A stretch of 64,000 bases of DNA, taken from an uncultured Halomonas sp. GTDB lineage: Bacteria > Pseudomonadota > Gammaproteobacteria > Pseudomonadales > Halomonadaceae. The notes under the pieces are model-generated. The model was not told the DNA's origin. It searched no databases and was given only the letters and a program-made list of their open reading frames with translations. Made by a program: the position numbers and the translations under genes. The stretch covers positions 62,001-126,000 of the forward strand of contig NZ_CANLTC010000007.1 in assembly GCF_947493865.1 (NCBI RefSeq), in the 5' to 3' direction. Of this stretch, positions 58,780 through 64,000 are shown piece by piece. Position 1 is the first letter of the stretch, and the number at the start of each line of letters is the position of its first letter.

Positions 58780-60481
58780 TGCTCAAGGTACCATGCTGCG
58801 AAAATGTGCCGCGCTCAAGTCTCAATACTCGATCCGCCAGTGCCATCAGCGCCGGGTGATGAGTCGCTATCACCACCGTTCGCCCCTGAGCCACCAGCCG
58901 CTTCAAGGCGATAACGACCTCGGCTTCACTATCAGCATCCAGGCTGGCGGTGGGTTCGTCGAGCAGCACCAGGGGCGCCTCGGAAAGAAACACCCGAGCC
59001 AGGGCAAGTCGCTGTGCCTGACCGCCGGAAAGCCCGAGCCCGCGCTCCCCCAAGCGCGTATTCAACCCGTCCGGCAAGGCGGAAACGAGCTCTTCCAGGT
59101 CGGCCTGCGCCATCGCCTCCAATAACTGCGCATCGCTGGCATCGGGAGCTGCCAGACGTAGATTGTCCGCAAGGCTGCCGTGCACCAGCCAGGGCCGTTG
59201 ATCCATCCAGGCGATCTGCGCCTCTGGGGTGATTTCGATACGTCCTTGCGCAGGCTTGATGAATCCCGCAAGCAATTGCAACAGAGTGGACTTGCCGGAA
59301 CCGGAAGGCCCCACCAGGGCGATGCACTCCCCGGGTGCAATCGATAGCGCAATCGGCCCCAGCACCCGGCCCCGCTGTGGATAGGTAACGCAGGCCTCCC
59401 AGAGCCGAATGCAAGCACCGGCTTCCGAGCTTTGCGTGCTTGATTCCTGAGCGAGATCCGGGGTGAAAACCGGAGTGGAAACCGGCAGTTCGAGCATCTT
59501 CATCAGACCGTCCGCGGCACCCAAGGCAGCGGCCCGATCATGATAGTGCTGGGCCAGCGTTCGCAGCGGCTGAAAGAATTCCGGGGCCAGCAACAGGATG
59601 AGCAAGCCGCTGAAAAGCGTCAGTTCATCCGCCGGGCCATAGCTGATGTACCCCAACAGACCAAAACCCACATAGATCGCAATCACGGCGATGGCTACCG
59701 AGGCGAAGAATTCCAGTACCGCGGAGGATAGAAACGCCAGCTTCAAGGTGCGCATGCTGCGACGGCGATAGTCATCGGCGGCGCTGAAGACTTCATCGAT
59801 GCTGGCATCGGCGCGGTTGAAAAGCTGCAGGGTAGTCAGACCACGCACGCGATCGAGAAAGTGGCCGGCAAGACGCGTCACCGCGACGAACTGCTGCTGA
59901 TTGAGCCGTTCGGCCCCCATGCCCACGAGGGCCATGAACAGCGGAATCAAAGGAGCCGACAGCAGCAGAAATATCGCCGCCAGCCAGTCGAGCCATAACA
60001 CCAGCGCCAGAATCACCAGTGGCAGCACCAGCACCAGACGCATTTGCGGCAAGAAGCGTGCGTAGTAGCCGTCCAGCGCCTCGACCTGCTCGACCAATTG
60101 CCCTCCAAGCCCGGCGGTATGCCGGCCGGAAAGGCCCACCGGCCCCACCGCCGCCAGATGGTCGAGCAAATACGTGCGCACCTTGCTGCGCACACGCAGG
60201 CTGGCTTCCACGCCGGCACTTTCCTGACCCCATTGAGCCAAGGCACGCACCGCGATCACCAAGAGCAACAGCCCGAAGGCACCGCTCAGTTGTTTCAAGG
60301 GCGTTTCGGCACTGATCAACTGCGCAATGATCCAGGCCAGCGCCCCCATCTGAATGACCGTCATCAACCCCGCCAGGATGCCAAGCCCGGCTGCCAGGGC
60401 CAGCCAGGCTTTGACATCTTGAGCCTGAGCGTTCAGCCAGCCCCTTGGGGTCGAGATATCCTGCTTGCGAGTCGCTCTCAT
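58766..60481 (-). CDS. cydD: Heterodimeric ABC transporter subunit CydD
   Basis: A 571-residue ABC exporter half: six membrane segments (to about residue 300), Walker A 'GPSGSGKSTLL', signature 'LSGGQAQRLALARVFL' and Walker B 'LVLLDEPTASLD'. Partner of CydC. ATG at 60481 begins the conserved part; the open frame to 60589 overlaps cydB and adds 36 residues without similarity. SD is weak (AGAAG). Confidence 0.92.
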   Translation of the reverse strand: MRATRKQDISTPRGWLNAQAQDVKAWLALAAGLGILAGLMTVIQMGALAWIIAQLISAETPLKQLSGAFGLLLLVIAVRALAQWGQESAGVEASLRVRSKVRTYLLDHLAAVGPVGLSGRHTAGLGGQLVEQVEALDGYYARFLPQMRLVLVLPLVILALVLWLDWLAAIFLLLSAPLIPLFMALVGMGAERLNQQQFVAVTRLAGHFLDRVRGLTTLQLFNRADASIDEVFSAADDYRRRSMRTLKLAFLSSAVLEFFASVAIAVIAIYVGFGLLGYISYGPADELTLFSGLLILLLAPEFFQPLRTLAQHYHDRAAALGAADGLMKMLELPVSTPVFTPDLAQESSTQSSEAGACIRLWEACVTYPQRGRVLGPIALSIAPGECIALVGPSGSGKSTLLQLLAGFIKPAQGRIEITPEAQIAWMDQRPWLVHGSLADNLRLAAPDASDAQLLEAMAQADLEELVSALPDGLNTRLGERGLGLSGGQAQRLALARVFLSEAPLVLLDEPTASLDADSEAEVVIALKRLVAQGRTVVIATHHPALMALADRVLRLERGTFSQHGTLSNETR

Positions 60482-60521
60482 GGGCACGCTTCTGGGCGCA
60501 CTTCCCGAGAAGACACGGGTA

Positions 60522-61529
60522 TCAGTGATACCCTTCGCCGGGACGCACCTTGCCCCGGAACACCCAGTAAGCCCAGCTGGTGTATCCAAGAATGACGGGG
60601 ATGACGATCAAGGTACCGACCAGCAGGAAAAGCTGCGAACCCGGTGCGGAGGCCGCATCCCAGAGGGTGTAGTCCGGCGGCACGACATAGGGCCAGCGAC
60701 TGACCAACAGCCCTAGATAAGTGAAAATGAACATGCTCATGGTAGCGAAGAACGGCAGCTTCCCGTGCCCGCGCTTCAGCGAGAAGAACAGTGCCGCAGC
60801 GCTCGCAATGGCCAGGGCCGGCAATACCCAGATCAGATGGATGTGCCCGAACCAGCGCTCCGCAACGCTCGCATCGATATAGGGAGTCCACAGACTCACG
60901 ATTGCAAAGACGCCCAACACCATCCACAGCAGCTTGGAGGCTATTTGATAAGCCCACTCCTGTACGTGGCCCTCCGTCTTCAAGATGACCCAGGTGGCGC
61001 CGAGCAGGGCGAAGCCCGCCATCATGCCCAGGCCGGTCATCACGCTGAATGGCGTCAGCCAATCGAAGGCACCGCCGGTGAATACCCGATCCTGAGTCTC
61101 GAAACCCTCGATATAAGCGCCCACCACAGCGCCCTGGGCGAAGGTCACAACCATCGAGCCTCCGGCAAAGGCAATATTCCACCGCTTGCGCGAATTCTTG
61201 CTCTTGGCCTTGAAGCGGAACTCGAACGAGATACCCCGGAAGATCAACCCCGCCAGCATCAGAAAAACGCCAATATAAAGTGCCGGCAGCAGAATCGAAT
61301 AGACCAGCGGAAAGGCGCCCAGCAAGCTGGTGCCGGCGAGCACCAGCCAGGTCTCGTTGCCATCCCAGATCGGCGCGCCGGTATTCATCATCGTATCTCG
61401 GGCCTCTTCGTTCGGGGCGAAGGGAAAGAGGATACCCATGCCAAGAATGAAACCGTCCATCAGCACATACATGATGATGCTGAACGCTACAACGATCGCC
61501 CAGACGACGGATAGATCGAAGGTTTCCAT
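60522..61529 (-). CDS. cioB: bd-type quinol oxidase subunit II (CioB/CydB)
   Basis: A 335-residue, mostly hydrophobic protein with about eight membrane helices. 'VLMDGFILGMGILFPF', 'IWDGNETWLVLAG', 'GISFEFRFKAKSK' and 'LTPFSVMTGLGMMAGFALLGATW' are subunit II motifs. It stabilises the haem-bearing subunit I in the inner membrane. It begins 3 bp after cioA. The label Cio is carried over from subunit I. Confidence 0.94.
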   Translation of the reverse strand: METFDLSVVWAIVVAFSIIMYVLMDGFILGMGILFPFAPNEEARDTMMNTGAPIWDGNETWLVLAGTSLLGAFPLVYSILLPALYIGVFLMLAGLIFRGISFEFRFKAKSKNSRKRWNIAFAGGSMVVTFAQGAVVGAYIEGFETQDRVFTGGAFDWLTPFSVMTGLGMMAGFALLGATWVILKTEGHVQEWAYQIASKLLWMVLGVFAIVSLWTPYIDASVAERWFGHIHLIWVLPALAIASAAALFFSLKRGHGKLPFFATMSMFIFTYLGLLVSRWPYVVPPDYTLWDAASAPGSQLFLLVGTLIVIPVILGYTSWAYWVFRGKVRPGEGYH

Positions 61530-61532
61530 GCC

Positions 61533-62939
61533 TCAGCTCCTTGCCGGTTTGGTACTTTCATCGAAAGAAACATGCGAAGCGGACATCGGGCGCATGGCGC
61601 TTTGAACTTCGTCGTTATCGCTTTTCTCCTCTTCCATACCCATGTGAATCACTCGGGTGAGATAGTAGACGCCGGAAGCAAATACCACCGCATAGACCGC
61701 CATGTACCCGAGCAGAGTGAACAGTGCCATGCCACCGGTCAGGGACGGCGTCAATCCTTCGGCGTGGCTCATGATGCCGTAGACGAGCCAGGGGGCCCGC
61801 CCGGTTTCGGTAACGATCCAGCCCGCCAGCAAGGCAATGAAGGGTGCCACGCTCATCAACCGTAACCCTTGCAGGAAGTAGTGATTGGTATAGATGCGCC
61901 CGTTCTTGCGCAGTACCAGTCCTGCAACGGCGAAGGCAATCATCAAGAAGCCAAGACCCACCATGATGCGAAAACCGAAGAAGGCGAACCACACCGGAGG
62001 CTGTTCGTCTCGAGGCCATTCGCTCAGCCCCTTGATTTCGCCATTCGGATCGTGGGTCAGGATCAGGCTCCCCAGCTTGGGAATACTGAGCTCGAAATGA
62101 TTGGTCTGATTTTCCTGATCAGGGATGGCAAAAAGCGCCAATGGCACCGAGGATTCGGTATCCCAGATGGCTTCGATGGCAGCGAGCTTGGCGGGCTGAT
62201 GCTCCAGGGTATTGAGACCATGGAAATCCCCCACCACCGCCTGGGCGGGTGCAGCGATCAGCAGTAGCCACAGCGACATGGATAGCGCCTTGCGGTTGGC
62301 CTCGATCTCGTGGCCTCGCAACAGAAACCAGGCACTGACACCGGCTACCACGAACCCCCCGGCCAGGAAGGATGCCAGCCCCATGTGCAGAAAACGATAC
62401 GGGAAAGAGGGGTTGAAGATCGCCTCGAACCAGGAGGTGACATAGAAGGTGCCCTCCTGTATCTCGAATCCCGCGGGTGTATGCATCCAGCTATTGGTCG
62501 CCAGAATCCAGAAGGTGGATATGAGGGTGCCCACCGCCACCATGATGGCGGCGAACAGATGCATCCCCGGCGAGACGCGGCCGCGTCCAAACAACAGTAC
62601 GCCCAGAAAGCCCGCCTCGAGGAAAAACGCGGTCAACACCTCGTAACTCAGCATGGGGCCGATGAAATTGGCCGTCGCCTGGGAAAAATTGCTCCAGTTG
62701 GTGCCGAACTGGAACGACATGACGATGCCGGAGACCACCCCCATGCCGAACACCACGGCAAAGACCTTGGTCCAGAACTGCGCGAGCCGCTCCCAGGCCT
62801 TGTTGCGGGTCTTGACGTACAGCCCGTAAAGCAGCGCCAGAAAAGACGCAAGACCAATAGTGAACGCCGGGAATATGGCATGAAATGAAATGACGAAAGC
62901 AAATTGCAGTCGCGAAATGATCAGAGGATCGAGTTCCAT
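61533..62939 (-). CDS. cioA: bd-type quinol oxidase subunit I, cyanide-insensitive (CioA) type
   Basis: A 468-residue subunit with nine or so membrane helices. 'ISRLQFAFVISFHAIFPAFT' (haem His), 'KVFAVVFGMGVVSGIVMSFQFGTNW' in part, 'YEVLTAFFLEAGFLGVLLFG', 'STFWILATNSWMHTPAGFEI', 'GDFHGLNTLEHQPAK' and 'GWIVTETGRAPWLVYG' are typical. The quinol-binding loop is short, and the sequence tracks Pseudomonas CioA more than E. coli CydA, so a cyanide-insensitive oxidase is inferred. ATG at 62939 follows GGAG. It heads the operon with cioB, cydD and cydC. Confidence 0.94.
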   Translation of the reverse strand: MELDPLIISRLQFAFVISFHAIFPAFTIGLASFLALLYGLYVKTRNKAWERLAQFWTKVFAVVFGMGVVSGIVMSFQFGTNWSNFSQATANFIGPMLSYEVLTAFFLEAGFLGVLLFGRGRVSPGMHLFAAIMVAVGTLISTFWILATNSWMHTPAGFEIQEGTFYVTSWFEAIFNPSFPYRFLHMGLASFLAGGFVVAGVSAWFLLRGHEIEANRKALSMSLWLLLIAAPAQAVVGDFHGLNTLEHQPAKLAAIEAIWDTESSVPLALFAIPDQENQTNHFELSIPKLGSLILTHDPNGEIKGLSEWPRDEQPPVWFAFFGFRIMVGLGFLMIAFAVAGLVLRKNGRIYTNHYFLQGLRLMSVAPFIALLAGWIVTETGRAPWLVYGIMSHAEGLTPSLTGGMALFTLLGYMAVYAVVFASGVYYLTRVIHMGMEEEKSDNDEVQSAMRPMSASHVSFDESTKPARS

Positions 62940-63110
62940 GACGACTCCTTGAAAAATATTCGTGGCACCAAGGCACATGAAAGGCCATCTGAGGGTATGA
63001 CAGCGGCAATCTAAGATCGCGCCATGTCACCCTGTGTCCCGTTGCCGCAGGCACTCCCTGCCTACTCCGGATCATATCGCTTCAAGCCTACGCTCAGGCC
63101 TGGCACAAGA

Positions 63111-64000
63111 TCAACCGGCGCTGGTCTGCACGATGGTATAGACAAGATACCCCGTGTACGCGAGGTATACCCCCAAAAGCGCACCGCCCTCGAAGCGGTT
63201 GATACGGCCCGGCCCGCGCCAGCCGATGGCAAAAATGGCCATGGCCAGTGTCAGACCCGCCATGACCACCCAATCCCGTGAAAGCACCTCGCTCCCTGCA
63301 TCGATAGGCACGATCACTCCGGCCAGACCGACGACGCCCAAGGTATTGAACAAGTTGGAGCCGATGACATTGCCCAGCACCAGATCATGCTCTTTCTTGC
63401 GCAGAGCGCTGATGGATGAAGCCAGCTCCGGTAGCGAAGTGCCAATGGCAACGACCGTCAGACCGATGATCAGATCGCTGACCCCGAAGGCTTCGGCAAC
63501 GTAGACCGCGCCCCATACCAGCAGGCGGGAGCTGGCAATCAGCAGCACCAGGCCCACCAGAGTCCAGATCACACCTGCCTTGAGACTCATGGTCTCGGTG
63601 GAAGGGGTCTCGTCATCCACCATTGCCAACGCATCGCTATCGCCTCGATTCGCGCGCCAGATGCTCAAGCCGATTACTGCCGCCAGCAATAACAACAGCA
63701 ACGTCGCATCGAGCCGTGAGACATTGCCATCGAGCAGCAGCCAGGCGGAGATCAGGGTTACCAGACAGAGCAAGGGCAACTCCTGTCGAATAACCTGGGA
63801 ATGCACCGCCAATGGACTGATCAGCGCCACGGCTCCCAGAATCAGCCCGATATTGGCAATATTCGAACCATAGCCATTCCCCAAGGCAAGACCGGGGTTG
63901 CCCTGCCCTGCGGCCAGAGCCGACACCATCAGCTCCGGTGCCGAGGTACCAAAACCGATTACCAACATGCCAATGAGCAGGGTCGAAACCCCTAGATGAC
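63111..64000 (-). CDS. Cation exchanger of the CaCA family, YrbG-like, partial (N-terminus outside window)
   Basis: An open frame that continues past the right edge. Two homologous repeats hold the alpha motifs: 'GFGTSAPELMVSALAA' with 'GNGYGSNIANIGLILG' in the first, 'AIGTSLPELASSISALRK' with 'GNVIGSNLFNTLGVVG' in the second. About nine membrane helices are visible. YrbG-like proteins exchange Ca2+ or other cations for Na+ or H+, though the ion for this subgroup is unsettled. An internal methionine at 63968 lies inside the first alpha motif, and codons upstream of it (HLGVSTLLIG) match family sequence, so the true start lies beyond 64000. Confidence 0.88.
   Translation of the reverse strand, partial: HLGVSTLLIGMLVIGFGTSAPELMVSALAAGQGNPGLALGNGYGSNIANIGLILGAVALISPLAVHSQVIRQELPLLCLVTLISAWLLLDGNVSRLDATLLLLLLAAVIGLSIWRANRGDSDALAMVDDETPSTETMSLKAGVIWTLVGLVLLIASSRLLVWGAVYVAEAFGVSDLIIGLTVVAIGTSLPELASSISALRKKEHDLVLGNVIGSNLFNTLGVVGLAGVIVPIDAGSEVLSRDWVVMAGLTLAMAIFAIGWRGPGRINRFEGGALLGVYLAYTGYLVYTIVQTSAG

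Noticed and set aside
62940..63110. FNR/ANR-type box upstream of cioA
   Set aside because: No TTGAT-N4-ATCAA-like site was found in the 171-bp gap; no regulator can be proposed from sequence.

Overview
The window reads as chromosomal DNA of a gammaproteobacterium, most likely a member of the Halomonadaceae (Halomonas or a close relative). This rests on the moderately high GC content, on gene orders shared with Pseudomonas and Halomonas (rpoE-mucA-mucB-rseC-mucD; plsX-fabD without fabH), on the acidic, Ser/Asp/Glu-rich tail of RNase E, and on the cioAB-cydDC respiratory cluster. The genus is inferred. No rRNA, tRNA, CRISPR array, prophage or insertion sequence was seen.

Layout. 1-2.8 kb: a tandem CheW-type protein (cut by the window edge) and a soluble chemoreceptor with four near-identical PAS repeats. 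3.0-7.6 kb: the envelope-stress operon rpoE-rseA-rseB-rseC-mucD. 7.8-13.7 kb: DAHP synthase, the helicases DinG and RhlB, a small basic protein and exonuclease III. 13.8-17.7 kb: electron-transfer flavoprotein genes etfBA opposite ETF-ubiquinone oxidoreductase; three 94-bp copies of the etfA 3' end lie in tandem here. 17.7-18.0 kb: structured non-coding repeats. 18.0-21.6 kb: sulfurtransferase, UvrD-like helicase and DUF1285 protein, linked by 4-bp overlaps. 21.7-31.8 kb: a long leftward series tatD, pilZ, holB, tmk, mltG, pabC, fabF, acpP, fabG, fabD, plsX, rpmF, yceD, covering lipid synthesis, cell wall, folate and replication. 31.9-39.3 kb: maf, sppA, a HAD phosphatase, rluC, and rne behind a leader of about 600 nt. 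39.3-46.4 kb: M18 aminopeptidase, Prc protease, a signal-bearing LigB ligase, an L,D-transpeptidase and a DUF1439 lipoprotein.

46.6-57.0 kb is a purine-salvage and catabolism island: a GntR/FCD regulator opposite a Tsx-like nucleoside channel; a RutR-like TetR regulator opposite xdhABC and guaD, with a RutR-type operator between them; a cupin protein; and adenine deaminase. Together these genes would take up nucleosides and convert adenine to hypoxanthine, guanine to xanthine, and both to urate. No urate-degrading enzyme is visible here. 57.0-63.0 kb carries cioA-cioB-cydD-cydC, a cyanide-insensitive type bd oxidase with its assembly transporter. The window ends inside a YrbG-like cation exchanger.

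The most unusual signals are non-coding: the triplicated etfA 3' end; a 125-bp, highly structured dispersed element present twice (17.8 kb and 55.4 kb, about 93% identical); long hairpins at 17.7 and 48.3 kb; and clear palindromic operators in the purine island.
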